Shown piece after piece: positions 47,159 through 60,600 of a DNA stretch of 64,000 nucleotides. Position numbers and translations under genes: made by a program. Where the stretch lies: the NCBI RefSeq assembly GCF_003201935.1, contig NZ_QJJL01000002.1, positions 434,001-498,000 on the forward strand, given 5' to 3'. This stretch comes from Loktanella sp. PT4BL. GTDB taxonomy: Bacteria; Pseudomonadota; Alphaproteobacteria; Rhodobacterales; Rhodobacteraceae. How positions within the stretch are numbered: position 1 is the stretch's first letter; every line of letters starts with the position of its first letter. The notes beneath the pieces were generated by a model. That model saw only the letters and a program-made list of their open reading frames with translations, had not been told where the DNA came from and searched no databases.

Positions 47159-48220
47159 ATGATGTTTGACCTGTCTGATGATGACACGCTCTATGATGCA
47201 CTTTTGGCGCGTGATCCCGACTATGACGGGCGGGCGTTTGTCGGTGTGTCCTCGACAGGTATCTTTTGCAGGCTGACATGTCCCGCGCGCAAACCGAAGC
47301 GCGAAAATTGTCATTTTTACAATGATGTAGCAGCCTGCCTTCAGGCGGGTTTTCGCCCTTGCAAACGCTGCCACCCGCTGTCACCTGCGGCGCAGGGCGA
47401 TCCGGCGGTTGCGACACTGCTTGCAGCGCTTGAGACACAACCGGAGCATCGCTGGTCCGAGACAGATATCATCCGGATGGGGTTTGATCCTTCAACGGTG
47501 CGCCGCGCCTTCAAACGGCACTTTGGGCTGACATTCCTTGAAATGGCACGCAGCAGGCGGTTGGCATTGGGGTTCACAGCCCTGAGCAGCGGATCGGTCA
47601 TCGCCGCACAGCTGGATGCGGGCTTTGAAAGCCCCTCCGCTTTTCGCGCGGCCTTTGGCAAATTGATGGGGGTGGCCCCCGGCAGCCTTGCCAAGGATGC
47701 GCTTTTACGCGCCGACCACATCAAAACACCGCTGGGCGATATGATTGCGGTTTGCGATAATCGCGCGCTGCACTTGCTGGAATTCGCAGACCGCAAGGCC
47801 CTCCCTGCGGAAATGCAGCGGCTGCGCAAAGCGGCCAAGGGCAGCGTCGGGATCGGGCGTTTTTTAACACATGCCCAGATCGAAGCGGAACTTGAGGCAT
47901 TTTTTGCCAAGACCTCGGATCAGTTTGCCACGCCGCTTGCCCTGCATGGAACCGCCTTCACCCGCAACGTCTGGGCCAGCTTACGCACCATTCCTGCGGG
48001 CGAAACGCGCAGTTACAGCGCGATTGCCGCCGCCATCGGTGCGCCGCTTGCCACCCGCGCTGTGGCCCGCGCTTATGGCGCCAACCAGATCGCAATCGTC
48101 ATCCCGTGCCACCGCGTGATTGGCGCGGATGGATCGCTGACAGGCTATGGCGGCGGGCTTTGGCGCAAGCAATATCTGATCGACCTTGAAAAACACTATG
48201 CTGACAGGAGACAGCCATGA
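47159..48220 (+). CDS. ada: Ada: methylphosphotriester/O6-methylguanine repair and regulator
   Basis: The 353-residue protein has all three Ada parts. The N-terminal zinc domain carries four Cys (C37, C41, C68, C71 in IFCRLTCPARKP and FRPCKRCHP), an AraC-type helix-turn-helix follows (about 85-175, DPSTVRRAFKRHFG), and the C-terminal domain has the acceptor IPCHRVIGADG (C317). It transfers methyl groups to itself and, when methylated, should activate repair genes. The AlkA-like gene 13 kb away is a natural partner. Its stop overlaps the start of the next gene (ATGA). Confidence 0.95.
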   Translation: MMFDLSDDDTLYDALLARDPDYDGRAFVGVSSTGIFCRLTCPARKPKRENCHFYNDVAACLQAGFRPCKRCHPLSPAAQGDPAVATLLAALETQPEHRWSETDIIRMGFDPSTVRRAFKRHFGLTFLEMARSRRLALGFTALSSGSVIAAQLDAGFESPSAFRAAFGKLMGVAPGSLAKDALLRADHIKTPLGDMIAVCDNRALHLLEFADRKALPAEMQRLRKAAKGSVGIGRFLTHAQIEAELEAFFAKTSDQFATPLALHGTAFTRNVWASLRTIPAGETRSYSAIAAAIGAPLATRAVARAYGANQIAIVIPCHRVIGADGSLTGYGGGLWRKQYLIDLEKHYADRRQP

Positions 48221-49026
48221 CCGATATTGGTGCTACATTTCGCGCACTGCACATCAAAGGTGATCCGCTTTTGATGGTGAACGTCTGGGATGGCGGGTCG
48301 GCCAAGATGATGGCGACCATGGGGGCCAAGGCCCTTGCGACATCGTCGGCGGCCCATGCCTTTACGCTCGGCCGGCCCGATGGCGGGACACTCACGCGGG
48401 ACGAGGCACTGGCGCATGCGCAGGATATTGTCAGCGCCACACCACTGCCTGTGCAAGGTGATTTCGAGAACGGGTTCGGCGATGATCCCGAAACTTGCGC
48501 TGAGACCGTGCGGATGGCCGCCGAGATAGGTTTGGCTGGCATCTGCATCGAAGACACCGCCCTGCCCGATCAGACGGCCTATGATTTCGACCTCGCCGTC
48601 GAACGGATTGCGGCGGCTGCGGCGGCAGCGCGTGGTTTGGGGCATGATTTTGTGCTGACAGCTCGTGCCGACGGCATTCTGACTGGTGCTTATGACACGG
48701 ATGAAGCAATCCGCCGTTTGCGGGCGTTTGAGGCGGCGGGGGCAGATTGCCTTTACGCCCCGTTGCCACCGGATATGGCCGCGCTGGCACGGATTTGTGC
48801 AGCTACAACAGCACCGGTCAATGCGCTGGTTGCAGGGCCTTTCAACCGCCACACCCAGGCTGAATTCGCAAACATCGGGGTGGCGCGCTTGTCGCTTGGC
48901 TCTGCGCTTTCACGGATCACCCACCGCGCGATCTATGATGCCGCAACTGCCATGTTCGGATCAGGTGATTTTTCCGCGCTTCAGAAAGGCATCAGCAGCG
49001 ATATCATTGACGATCTGCTGACATAG
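48217..49026 (+). CDS. Isocitrate lyase/PEP mutase family protein
   Basis: The 269-residue protein is of the PEP mutase/carboxyphosphonoenolpyruvate type: FRALHIKGDPLLMVNVWDGGSAKMMATMGAKALATSSAAH, the metal motif PVQGDFENGFGDDPE (about 82-96, with the Asp/Glu ligands) and GICIEDTALP near 108. The catalytic Cys of isocitrate and methylisocitrate lyase (KKCGH) is absent, so it is neither of these. Substrates of the group vary widely. It is translationally coupled to ada, an arrangement seen in other alphaproteobacteria, though its link to alkylation repair is unclear. Confidence 0.85.
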   Translation: MTDIGATFRALHIKGDPLLMVNVWDGGSAKMMATMGAKALATSSAAHAFTLGRPDGGTLTRDEALAHAQDIVSATPLPVQGDFENGFGDDPETCAETVRMAAEIGLAGICIEDTALPDQTAYDFDLAVERIAAAAAAARGLGHDFVLTARADGILTGAYDTDEAIRRLRAFEAAGADCLYAPLPPDMAALARICAATTAPVNALVAGPFNRHTQAEFANIGVARLSLGSALSRITHRAIYDAATAMFGSGDFSALQKGISSDIIDDLLT

Positions 49027-49045
49027 ACAGGCCCAAGCCATAAAA

Positions 49046-49077
49046 ATGGGGCCTGTCAGAATTCTGACAGGCCCCAT
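49046..49077. terminator. Perfect 32-base palindromic terminator
   Basis: Two 16-base arms (49046-49061 and 49062-49077) are exact inverse complements, giving a very strong hairpin between convergent genes. On the minus strand the hairpin is followed by a run of five Ts (the AAAAA at 49042-49046), so it is a proper intrinsic terminator for the outer-membrane protein gene, and it probably serves the plus-strand gene too. Confidence 0.9.
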
Positions 49078-49144
49078 CAAAGCATCCAATGCAATTGTTT
49101 TTTGGGGAAGGGACAGTGCGGTTGGATACCTTATTGGTCAGTTC

Positions 49145-49774
49145 TTAGAACTTGAACGATGCACGCAGTGTCAGCGTTGTCGCATCGACGTCGAGGCCGT
49201 CGTTGTCCGCAACATCTTCAAACTGGTGCTGCAGAACTTCACCACCCAACACGATGGAGTCGCTCATCATGTAGGACAGGCCGAGACCGGCAAATGTGCC
49301 GTCTGTGTCGCCGTCAAGATCATCAGATGTTTGCGCCTGTGCGTAGCCTGCGGTGATGTATGGCATGAATGCGCCTGCATCATAGCCAAGTTTGGCTTTT
49401 GCGCGTGCAACGCCATCCAGATCAGAGTTTGGCGTATCGAACGAGATATCTGTCAGGTCATAATCAACCTCACCACCCAGAACGATGGAGCCGAAATCAT
49501 AGTTGTAGCCAGCGTGGACACCGTAGATCACACCGTCAGGCTCGGATGGAGTTGTTGCCGCGTTAGGATCCAGTTGACCATAACCAAGCTGGCCACCGAC
49601 ATAGAAGCCGGTCCAGTCGTTGCCCATCATCACAGGGGCAGGCGCAACAGCAACAGGTGCAGGTGAAGGTGCTGCAACTGGCTCGGACAGTCCGCCAGCG
49701 GTTGCCATACCGGCGACGATCGCCAAAGGTGCAGCCAACATGCTCGTGCGGGCGATTTTTGAAGTCATAAACAT
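49145..49774 (-). CDS. Outer-membrane beta-barrel protein (OmpA-like/porin family)
   Basis: ATG 49774 is preceded by GGAGA and gives a 209-residue protein with a signal peptide (MFMTSKIARTSMLAAPLAIVAGMATA, cleavage near residue 26), a Pro/Ala-rich spacer (PVAAPSPAPVAVAPAPV, about 32-48), and an eight-strand barrel: WTGFYVGGQLGYGQ, GVIYGVHAGYNYDFG, VLGGEVDYDLTDI, ARAKAKLGYDAGA, FMPYITAGYAQAQ, and a last strand ending TTLTLRASFKF with the terminal Phe for BAM insertion. Such small barrels are abundant in roseobacters; ligand unknown. Single gene ended by the 49046-49077 hairpin. Confidence 0.87.
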   Translation of the reverse strand: MFMTSKIARTSMLAAPLAIVAGMATAGGLSEPVAAPSPAPVAVAPAPVMMGNDWTGFYVGGQLGYGQLDPNAATTPSEPDGVIYGVHAGYNYDFGSIVLGGEVDYDLTDISFDTPNSDLDGVARAKAKLGYDAGAFMPYITAGYAQAQTSDDLDGDTDGTFAGLGLSYMMSDSIVLGGEVLQHQFEDVADNDGLDVDATTLTLRASFKF

Positions 49775-49998
49775 TGTAGTCTCCGTTTTTCGGTTGTTGT
49801 ACGAGCCACAGATGACACTTCGTTTACCGTATTCAACCGGCCTCACGGGGCTGTGACAATCATCGGCCAAAACTGGCGGAGTGCGGCGCATCGCATCGGC
49901 CAAAACTAGCCGATTTTCTAGGAAAATCAGTCAAATACCCGTTTTTTGCCTTATATCAATCGCACGATTTTGTGATGTTGTACAATTGATGGCTTTGC

Positions 49999-51087
49999 CT
50001 AAGGGCTCAGCCGCCCGCCCGTCAGCGGGGTCGGCACGGCCGTCGTCTGCGGACTCGACAAAGGGTATCCCCGTACAGCCCTCACCGCCAGATAGGCAAA
50101 GGCCTGTGCCTCGAGCATGTCGCCGTTCAGACCCTCGGCTTCGACGGGAACCACATCGCTGGACAGCGCCCGCGCCAGACCGGCCATGACCGTCTTGTTG
50201 TGCCGCCCGCCGCCCGTGACCAAAAGCTGCGCGGGCATGGTGGGGCAAAGGGCCAGGGCCGCGACCACAGATTGCACCACGGCTGCGGCAACTGTGGCCA
50301 GTGCATCCGTGTCAGGTAAATCCGCAACGGCCCGGACCAGCCCGTCAAAGGCATCGCGATCAAGCGATTTGGGGGCGGGTTTGGTGAAATACGGATGGGC
50401 CATGAAAGCCGCAAGGATACCGGCATCCGCCTGCCCCTGCGCCGCAAGCGCGCCGTCCGCGTCATAGTCGACCCCGTGGCGCAGACGCATCAGGTCATTC
50501 ATCGGAGCATTGGCAGGGCCGGTATCAAAGGCCAGCAGGGCCGCGGGGTCTTCGGGCACCTCACAGGCAGGATTGACCCACGTGATATTGCCGACACCGC
50601 CAAGGTTCAGAAAGGCGACCGGTGCTTGCGCCTTGATCCATTTGGCTAAGGCAAAGTGATAGAAAGGCGCCAGCGGCGCGCCCTGCCCGCCTGCGGCCAC
50701 ATCGGCGCTGCGAAAATCCCACGCCACAGGATACCCCAAAGCCGCCGCCAGCCGCGCCCCGTCACCGCATTGATGGGTCCCGCGGCCACCGGGATCATGG
50801 GCAAGGGTCTGGCCATGGAAACCCGCAAGCTGGATTTCTTTAAAAGGTTTCATCAGGGCGATATGGGCGTCTTCGACAATCTGTGCCGCCTTGCTGCAAT
50901 CCGCGTCCTGCCAGCGGCCCAAATGCGCCTTGAGGACCGCTTGTTCTGCGGCACTATAGGGCCGGTAGGCACTGGGCCCGAAACCCGCAATCTGCCTGCC
51001 ATCGGTATGCAAAACCGCCGCATCCACCCCGTCAAGCGAGGTGCCCGACATGGTGCCAAGCACGGTGATCACGCCATCTTGCAACAT
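49999..51087 (-). CDS. anmK: Anhydro-N-acetylmuramic acid kinase
   Basis: Phosphorylates 1,6-anhydro-N-acetylmuramic acid in cell-wall recycling. The 362-residue ASKHA kinase has the start [18 protein letters not shown] (about 9-26), [15 protein letters not shown] near residue 85, [15 protein letters not shown] and [15 protein letters not shown] (about 184-198). It is divergent from tyrS with 63 bases between. The AnmK-TyrS divergent pair is common in Rhodobacteraceae. Confidence 0.94.
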   Translation of the reverse strand: MLQDGVITVLGTMSGTSLDGVDAAVLHTDGRQIAGFGPSAYRPYSAAEQAVLKAHLGRWQDADCSKAAQIVEDAHIALMKPFKEIQLAGFHGQTLAHDPGGRGTHQCGDGARLAAALGYPVAWDFRSADVAAGGQGAPLAPFYHFALAKWIKAQAPVAFLNLGGVGNITWVNPACEVPEDPAALLAFDTGPANAPMNDLMRLRHGVDYDADGALAAQGQADAGILAAFMAHPYFTKPAPKSLDRDAFDGLVRAVADLPDTDALATVAAAVVQSVVAALALCPTMPAQLLVTGGGRHNKTVMAGLARALSSDVVPVEAEGLNGDMLEAQAFAYLAVRAVRGYPLSSPQTTAVPTPLTGGRLSP

Positions 51088-51150
51088 GTACTTTCCCTAT
51101 GCCTTCGTCCTCACTATAGAGTGCACCGAGACAATGCCGGGAACAAGCCA

Positions 51151-52401
51151 ATGACCTACCATCCGAAATCCGAATTCATGAACGTCATGATGCAGCGCGG
51201 CTTTCTGGCCGACTGCACGGATTATCAGGGCCTTGACGAGGCGCTGAGCAAAGGGGTCGTGCCTGCCTATATCGGCTATGACGCCACCGCCAAATCGCTG
51301 CATGTCGGGCACCTGATGAACATCATGGTGCTGCGCTGGTTGCAAAAATGCGGACACAAGCCGATCACCCTGATGGGCGGCGGCACCACCAAGGTGGGTG
51401 ATCCGTCGTTCCGTGCGGATGAACGCCCCTTGCTGGACGATGCGGCGATTGCCGACAACATTGCAGGCATGCAGAAAGTCTTTGCGCAATACCTGACCTA
51501 TGGGGATGGTCCGAAAGACGCGATCATGCTCAACAATGCCGAATGGCTTGACGGGTTGAACTACCTCTCTTTCCTGCGGGATATCGGGCGGCATTTTTCT
51601 GTGAACCGGATGCTGTCTTTCGAAAGCGTGAAATCACGGCTGGACCGCGAACAGTCACTTTCGTTCCTCGAATTCAACTACATGATCCTGCAAGCCTATG
51701 ATTTCCTTGAATTGAACCGCCGCTATGGCTGTCTTTTGCAAATGGGCGGCTCGGACCAGTGGGGAAATATCGTCAACGGGATCGACCTGACGCGGCGCGT
51801 GCTGGATCAGGAAATCTACGGCATGACAACGCCGCTGCTGACCACATCGGACGGGCGCAAAATGGGCAAGTCCCAAGGCGGCGCGATCTGGCTGAACGGC
51901 GATATGCTGTCGCCCTATGAATTCTGGCAGTTCTGGCGCAATACAACTGATGCCGACACAGGCAAGTTCCTGAAATTATTTACCGAACTGCCTGTTGAGG
52001 AATGTGAACGGCTCGGCGCGCTGGAAGGCTCCGAGATCAACGCGGCCAAGATTATTCTGGCCAATGAGGTCACAACCCTATTGCACGGCGCCGAGGCTGC
52101 CCAGGCAGCGGAAGCGACCGCGCGCGAAGTCTTTGAGAAGGGCGGCGTCGGTGATGATCTGCCGACGCTGACGTTAACAGACGATGAGTTGGGCGATGGT
52201 ATCTCGATCGTGCAGTTGATTGTGAAATCGGGCCTTGCCAAAAGCGGGAAAGAGGCCAAACGCCTTATCGCCGAAAACGGTGCGCGGTTGAATGATGAAC
52301 CGCTGACCGATGCGGGCCTGATGGTGGATGCAAGCCAGCTTGCCAAACCGATCAAACTGAGCGCGGGTAAGAAACGTCACGCTTTGGTGCAACTGGGCTA
52401 G
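51151..52401 (+). CDS. tyrS: Tyrosyl-tRNA synthetase
   Basis: Charges tRNA-Tyr. The frame opens at 50656, but that part is antisense to anmK; ATG 51151 starts the family sequence. The 416-residue protein has the HIGH-like motif [12 protein letters not shown] (about 50-61), the tyrosine pocket [13 protein letters not shown] and GGSDQWGN, the KMSKS-like loop [10 protein letters not shown] (about 236-245), and a C-terminal S4 domain (about 350-410, [16 protein letters not shown]). Followed after 21 bases by phzF. Confidence 0.96.
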   Translation: MTYHPKSEFMNVMMQRGFLADCTDYQGLDEALSKGVVPAYIGYDATAKSLHVGHLMNIMVLRWLQKCGHKPITLMGGGTTKVGDPSFRADERPLLDDAAIADNIAGMQKVFAQYLTYGDGPKDAIMLNNAEWLDGLNYLSFLRDIGRHFSVNRMLSFESVKSRLDREQSLSFLEFNYMILQAYDFLELNRRYGCLLQMGGSDQWGNIVNGIDLTRRVLDQEIYGMTTPLLTTSDGRKMGKSQGGAIWLNGDMLSPYEFWQFWRNTTDADTGKFLKLFTELPVEECERLGALEGSEINAAKIILANEVTTLLHGAEAAQAAEATAREVFEKGGVGDDLPTLTLTDDELGDGISIVQLIVKSGLAKSGKEAKRLIAENGARLNDEPLTDAGLMVDASQLAKPIKLSAGKKRHALVQLG

Positions 52402-52421
52402 CGGAAGGCAGAGGTAAAGCA

Positions 52422-53273
52422 ATGACTGATTATCTGGTCTACGACGTCTTTACCGACACGGCTTTTGGCGGCAATCAGCTTGCGGTTTTCCCTGATGCGC
52501 GGGGGCTGCCCGAGGCAAATCTGCAAAAGATCGCGCGCGAATTCAACTTCTCGGAAGTGACCTTTGTGTATCCGCCAAAGGATCCCGCACATACTGCAAA
52601 GGTGCGCATCTTCACCCCGACAATGGAGATCCCTTTCGCGGGTCATCCCACCATCGGCACGGCAATCGCGCTGCGCGATGCAGGCCACGAAGGCCCGCTG
52701 ACGTTTGAGCTGGGCATTGGCCCGATCATCTGTGAGTTTGCAGGCGATAGCGCCGCGTTCACAATCAACGCACCGCTCACGCGGCTTGCGACCCCCGATC
52801 CGGCATTGGTCGCACAGGCGCTTGGGCTGGAGAAATCGGCGATTGATCTGACCACACATGCCCCTTTGCAAGCCACGATCGGGCTGCCTTTCGTGCTGGT
52901 TGCTCTGCGCAGCAAAGACGATCTGGATGCCAGCGCGCCTTCGGTTGACCATATCCGGCAAGGGGCCAAGACCTACCCTGCCAGCATAGATTTCGCGCTC
53001 TACGCCTATGTCCGCGACGGCAACCACATTGACGCACGCATGTTCGCACCGCTTGACAATATCCCCGAAGACCCCGCCACGGGAAGTGCGGCAGCAACGC
53101 TCGCTGCTTTGCTGACCGAGGAACTGGGCCAAGACCTGACGCTTGAGATCCTGCAGGGCGAAAAGATGGGCCGCCCGTCCAATATTTCCGCCACCACACG
53201 CCATGGCAATCCTGTTACTGTCACCATCGCGGGCAAAGCTGTGCGGACGATGCAAGGCACGCTTGTGGTCTAA
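52422..53273 (+). CDS. PhzF family isomerase-like protein
   Basis: The 283-residue protein has the double diaminopimelate-epimerase-like fold of Phz[17 protein letters not shown] (about 8-23), [11 protein letters not shown] with the catalytic Glu, [18 protein letters not shown] and the second-half [16 protein letters not shown]. Family members other than phenazine PhzF have mostly unknown isomerase activities, and no phz genes are here. A GAGG site precedes ATG 52422. It follows tyrS by 21 bases. Confidence 0.9.
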   Translation: MTDYLVYDVFTDTAFGGNQLAVFPDARGLPEANLQKIAREFNFSEVTFVYPPKDPAHTAKVRIFTPTMEIPFAGHPTIGTAIALRDAGHEGPLTFELGIGPIICEFAGDSAAFTINAPLTRLATPDPALVAQALGLEKSAIDLTTHAPLQATIGLPFVLVALRSKDDLDASAPSVDHIRQGAKTYPASIDFALYAYVRDGNHIDARMFAPLDNIPEDPATGSAAATLAALLTEELGQDLTLEILQGEKMGRPSNISATTRHGNPVTVTIAGKAVRTMQGTLVV

Positions 53274-53332
53274 TCTTCTGGAAACCGGCGGCTTGCCCCG
53301 TTATCACGAGATCAGGACAAAAAGAGGCCGGT

Positions 53333-53752
53333 ATGACGACGACCATTCTTGAGCGCTGCGAAGCCAACGGGCTGCGGATGACAGACCAGAGGCGCACGAT
53401 TGCTGCGGTATTGCAGGAAGCGGAGGATCATCCGGACGTCGAAGAGCTTTATAACCGTGCCTCAGCGGTCGATGCGCGGATTTCGCTGGCAACGGTTTAC
53501 CGCACAGTCAAACTGTTTGAAGAGACCGGTATTCTTGAAAAGCATGAATTCGGCGACGGCCGTGCGCGCTATGAGGCCGCGGACCGCGAACACCATGACC
53601 ACCTGATCGATGTGCATTCGGGCGAGGTGATCGAATTTGTAGACCCTGAAATCGAAGAGCTTCAGGAACGGATCGCGGCGAAACTGGGGTACCGTTTGAT
53701 GGGACACCGGCTCGAGCTCTACGCGGTTCCCCTCACAGATAAGGACGACTAA
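53333..53752 (+). CDS. Fur-family metalloregulator, Mur-like
   Basis: The 139-residue protein has the Fur winged-helix (CEANGLRMTDQRRTIAAVLQ, then ISLATVYRTVKLFEE) and dimer domain. The metal region reads EHHDHLIDVHSGEVIEF (about 92-108), in which the Cys pair of classical Fur (ICLDCG) is absent. This is the form of alphaproteobacterial Mur, which senses Mn(II) or Fe(II) through His/Glu ligands. GAGG precedes ATG 53333. The DMT transporter gene starts two bases after its stop. No mnt or sit gene is near, so its regulon is not visible. Confidence 0.88.
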   Translation: MTTTILERCEANGLRMTDQRRTIAAVLQEAEDHPDVEELYNRASAVDARISLATVYRTVKLFEETGILEKHEFGDGRARYEAADREHHDHLIDVHSGEVIEFVDPEIEELQERIAAKLGYRLMGHRLELYAVPLTDKDD

Positions 53753-53754
53753 GC

Positions 53755-56535
<2,781 letters not shown>

Positions 56536-56548
<13 letters not shown>

Positions 56549-56964
56549 CCGCCGACGACATCATCGCCCAGCTCGACCTCGCTCCGCATCCTGAAGGCGG
56601 GTATTACCGCCAAACCTGGGTCGCGGAGAATGAGGGTCGCGCCACGGGCACTTGCATCTATTTCCTGCTGAAAGCTGGCCAAGCCAGCCATTGGCACGCG
56701 GTCGATGCGGTTGAAATCTGGCATTACTACGCAGGCGCGCCGCTGATCCTGTCATTGGCACCTACCCTCGACGGGCCTGCGACCGATTACTTGCTGGGAC
56801 CGGACCTGGCCGCAGGGCAACTCCCGCAGGCGATCGTGCCCGAAGGTCATTGGCAGATGGCGGCCACCACCGGTGATTGGACGCTGGTCGGCTGCACGGT
56901 GTCACCCGGTTTCGAATTCGCAGGCTTCACGCTCGCCGCACCCGGCGTGGATATCCCGCGCTAA
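56536..56964 (+). CDS. DUF985-type cupin protein
   Basis: The 142-residue cupin has the family opening LDLAPHPEGGYYRQTW (about 14-29), IYFLLKAGQASHWHAVDAVEIWHYYAGAPL with the His pair, and LVGCTVSPGFEFAGFTLA at the end. Members bind metal but have no assigned activity. It overlaps the acetyltransferase by 13 bases and is closed by the 56979-56998 hairpin. Confidence 0.85.
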
Positions 56965-56978
56965 TCCAGAATAAAAAA

Positions 56979-56998
56979 GGGGGAACCGAAGTTCCCCC
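56979..56998 (+). terminator. Intrinsic hairpin after the eno unit
   Basis: GGGGGAAC (56979-56986) pairs with GTTCCCCC (56991-56998) around the stable tetraloop CGAA. An A-run lies on its 5' side (56973-56978), so on the minus strand it ends in Ts; it may work in both directions. Confidence 0.85.
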
Positions 56999-57064
56999 AT
57001 AGTTTCGCTGATCAGGCTCACTCATTATACCGCTCGGTTTGTTTGCCTGCGGCCCAATCCGCGC

Positions 57065-57086
57065 CGGAGCGAGCGCACCCGCTCCG
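57065..57086 (-). terminator. Hairpin after the ImmA/IrrE gene
   Basis: CGGAGCG (57065-57071) pairs with CGCTCCG (57080-57086) around an eight-base loop, just downstream of the minus-strand ImmA-like gene. No T-run follows. Confidence 0.45.
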
Positions 57087-57092
57087 AAGCTC

Positions 57093-57623
57093 TCACGTGA
57101 ATTTCTTCAACGCATATTCGATAGATTTTTCAGATACGCCGAAAACCTTCGCCAACTTCGTTGTATTTGCTCCATGAAGGCTCTTAGCAGCCTCTAAGGC
57201 TCCATCACCATACAGTACAACAGCGGCAAACTCGTTCGCTTCAACTTCTTCTTTTTGATCTACATAGAACGCTTCGCTCGACCGATCCAAAAACATATCG
57301 GCAGCTAGATAGTCAGAACGATCAACGTGCTTTCGGAAAAAATGGCCCATTTCGTGCAATACGGCCCAGCGTTGACTCTGAACGCTGTAACTCTGATTGA
57401 CTTGAATCTCAAAGCCATTGTCTGAGAATGCGTCCCTCACAAGCCTACCTGCCATTCCACGTGGCAATTCCATAGCCCTTACCGAAAAACCAAGCGATTC
57501 TGCGAGCAGCTTCACTGACTTCGCTTTGCCGTCAAGCCGCTGAGAGATATTGAAACTTCTCAGTTTGTGCCTTGCATCGCCATCGCCATCAATAGCTCTG
57601 AACAACTCTTTAAAGGTACGCAT
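57093..57623 (-). CDS. ImmA/IrrE-type metallopeptidase domain protein
   Basis: ATG 57623 gives 176 residues. The zinc motif HEMGHFF (H-E-x-x-H, about 90-96) and a later Glu in EEVEANEFAAVVLYG (about 125-139) are the ImmA/IrrE pattern. A C-terminal helix-turn-helix-like end (NTTKLAKVFGVSEKSIEYAL) is visible. Such proteases usually cleave a partner repressor of the HTH/Xre type, but none lies beside it. The gene is visibly more AT-rich in its third positions than its neighbours, a sign of recent transfer, and lies 14 bases downstream of nrdJ, whose stop it follows. Confidence 0.82.
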   Translation of the reverse strand: MRTFKELFRAIDGDGDARHKLRSFNISQRLDGKAKSVKLLAESLGFSVRAMELPRGMAGRLVRDAFSDNGFEIQVNQSYSVQSQRWAVLHEMGHFFRKHVDRSDYLAADMFLDRSSEAFYVDQKEEVEANEFAAVVLYGDGALEAAKSLHGANTTKLAKVFGVSEKSIEYALKKFT

Positions 57624-57637
57624 TCTCAATATCTCCC

Positions 57638-60600
57638 TTAGCTACACCCGCTGGTCCCGCCGCAGGTGTTGCACTTCATGCATGTGCCGTTGCGCACCAG
57701 CGTGTAGTTGCCGCATTCGCCGCAAGGATCGCCTTCATAGCCCTGCATCTTGGCCTTGTCGCGGGCCGAGATTGTTGCTGTGGCGGTCGTTGACGTCACG
57801 CTTTCGCTCACGATTGTTTGCAGGGTCGCGACAGGGTCAATGCTGCTGTCCACCGGCGCCAGACGCACGCCGCCCTGCAAGGCGACCAGATCCTGCGGCA
57901 TCCGCTTGCGCAGGTAACCTGTGGACGAGATCTGCTTGAGCACCTCGAGCGAGCGTGAAGCCGCACTTTCGGTCGGTGTCTTCACGTTGGACACGCCCTC
58001 TTCCTCGCCACGGCCGATATCGTCAAACGATGCGCCCTCCGGCTTGACGTGCGCCAGATCGGTGCGGTCGAGGTAGGACACGGCCAGTTCGCGGAAGATA
58101 TAATCAAGGATCGACGTCGCATTCTTGATGCTGTCGTTGCCCTGCACCATGCCTGCGGGCTCGAACTTGGTGAATGTGAAGGCATCCACAAATTCCTCAA
58201 GCGGCACACCGTACTGAAGACCAACCGACACCGCGATGGCAAAGTTGTTCATCATGGCGCGGAAACCGGCACCTTCCTTGTGCATGTCGATGAAGATTTC
58301 ACCAAGCTGGCCATCCTCATACTCACCGGTGCGCAAATACACCTTGTGCCCGCCAACGATGGCCTTCTGGGTGTAGCCCTTGCGGCGCTGTGGCATCTTC
58401 TCACGCTCGCGGTTACGTACCTCTTGCACGATGATCTTCTCGACGATCTTTTCGGCCAGAACGGCGGCTTTCTCGTGGTGGTTGCCGCTCTCAAGGATCT
58501 CTTGCGCGTCCTCATCGTCCTCGACCAGTGCTGCCGCCAGAGGCTGGGACAGTTTGGAGCCATCGCGGTAGAGCGCATTCGCCTTCACACCCAATGACCA
58601 CGACAATTCATAGGCCTTCTGGCAGTCCTCGATTGTCGCGTCGTTCGGCATGTTGATTGTCTTGGAAATCGCACCCGAGATGAACGACTGGGCCGCAGCC
58701 ATCATGTAGATGTGGCTGTCAACGCTCAGATAACGCTTGCCTTTTTTGCCGCATGGGTTGGCGCAATCGAATACAGAATAGTGCTCTTCTTTCAGGAACG
58801 GGGCACCTTCCAGCGTCATGGTTCCGCAGACGTGATCGTTGGCGGCCTCGATGTCCTGCTTCGAATAGCCGAGGTGGCGCAGCAGATCGAAGGTCGGATC
58901 GTTCAGCTTTTCGGTCGGGATACCCAGCGTCTTGGTGCAGAACTCTTCGCCCAGCGTCCACTGGTTAAAGACAAAGCGGATGTCGAATGCCGAGGCCAGC
59001 GCGCCTTCGACCTTATCCAGTTCCGCCTGACCAAAGCCGTGTCCGATCAGCGAGGTGTGGTTGATCGCTGGCGCCTGCCCGATCGAACCGTGACCGACCG
59101 CATAGGCAATGATCTCTTCGATCTGCGCAGATCCATAGCCCAGTTTTTCAAGGGCGGCTGGCACCGACTGGTTGATGATCTTGAAGTAACCGCCACCGGC
59201 CAGTTTCTTGAACTTCACCAGCGCAAAGTCCGGCTCGATCCCTGTGGTGTCGCAGTCCATGACCAGACCGATGGTGCCTGTAGGCGCGATAACGGACACT
59301 TGCGCGTTGCGGTAGCCGTGCTTTTTACCCAGCTTCAGCGCCTCGTCCCAGCTGCCGACTGCCAGTTCGATCAAACGCTGATCAGGGCAATTTGCATGGT
59401 CCAGCGGCACAGGCTTCACTTCCAGTGCATCATAGCCGTCTTTCTTGCCCAAGGCCGCCTGACGATGATTCTTGATGACGCGCAGCATGTGCTTGCTGTT
59501 CTTGGCATAACCAGGGAATGCGCCCAGCTCGCCTGCCATTTCGGCAGAGGTGGCATAGGAGACACCCGAAAGGATCGCGGTCAGGGCAGCACCCATGGCG
59601 CGGCCTTCGTCGCTGTCATAGCCAAGGCCCATGTTCATCAAGAGGCCGCCAATGTTGGCATAACCCAGACCAAGCGTGCGGAAGTCATAGGACCGCTGCG
59701 CGATTTCCTTGGAGGGGAACTGCGCCATCATCACGCTGATTTCCAATGTCACGGTCCACAGACGTGTGGCGTGCATATAGTCTTCGGCCTGGAACTTCCC
59801 GTCCGAATAGAATGTCAGCAGGTTCATCGACGCAAGGTTACAGGCCGTGTCATCAAGGAACATGTATTCGGAACAAGGGTTTGAGCCGCGAATTTCACCG
59901 TCTTCGGGGCATGTGTGCCAAGCGTTGACCGTGTCGTGGTACTGGATACCCGGATCGGCACAGGCCCAAGCGGCGTGGCCCACCTGCTCCCACAATTCGC
60001 GGGCTTTGATGATCTTGGCGACCTCGCCGTTCTTGCGGTTGATCAGTTTCCAGTCGGCGTCGTCCTCAACAGCCTTGAGGAAGGCGTCGGTTACGCGGAT
60101 CGAGTTGTTGGAGTTCTGACCGGAAACCGAAGAATACGCTTCCGAATCCCAGTCGGTGTCATAGGTCGGGAATTCGATGCTGGTGTAGCCCTGCTTGGCG
60201 TAATCCAACACGCGCTTGATGTAAGTCTCGGGGATCGCAGAGCGTTTCGCGTCTTTGACAGCGGCGGCCAGTGTCTCGTTTGTCTTGGGATCATAGGCCG
60301 CAACTTCCTGCCCGTCCCATGATTTGATCGCCGCGAAGATCGCGTTCAGGTAACGGGCGTGCATTTTAGAGCCCGCAACGATGGACGCTACTTTCTGCTC
60401 TTCAATGACCTTCCAGTTGATGAATTCCTGGATATCGGGGTGGTCGGCATCGACGATCACCATCTTGGCCGCACGACGTGTTGTGCCACCCGATTTGATC
60501 GCACCGGCGGCGCGGTCACCGATTTTGAGGAAACCCATCAGGCCGGATGATTTACCGCCACCGGACAGCGCTTCACCCTCGCCGCGCAGCGACGAGAAGT

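Noticed and set aside
52398-53255. 285-codon minus-strand frame opposite phzF
   Set aside because: Shadow of phzF, in which all PhzF motifs are on the plus strand.
58712-59884. 390-codon plus-strand frame inside nrdJ
   Set aside because: Antisense of an intact NrdJ; arises from GC-rich codon bias.
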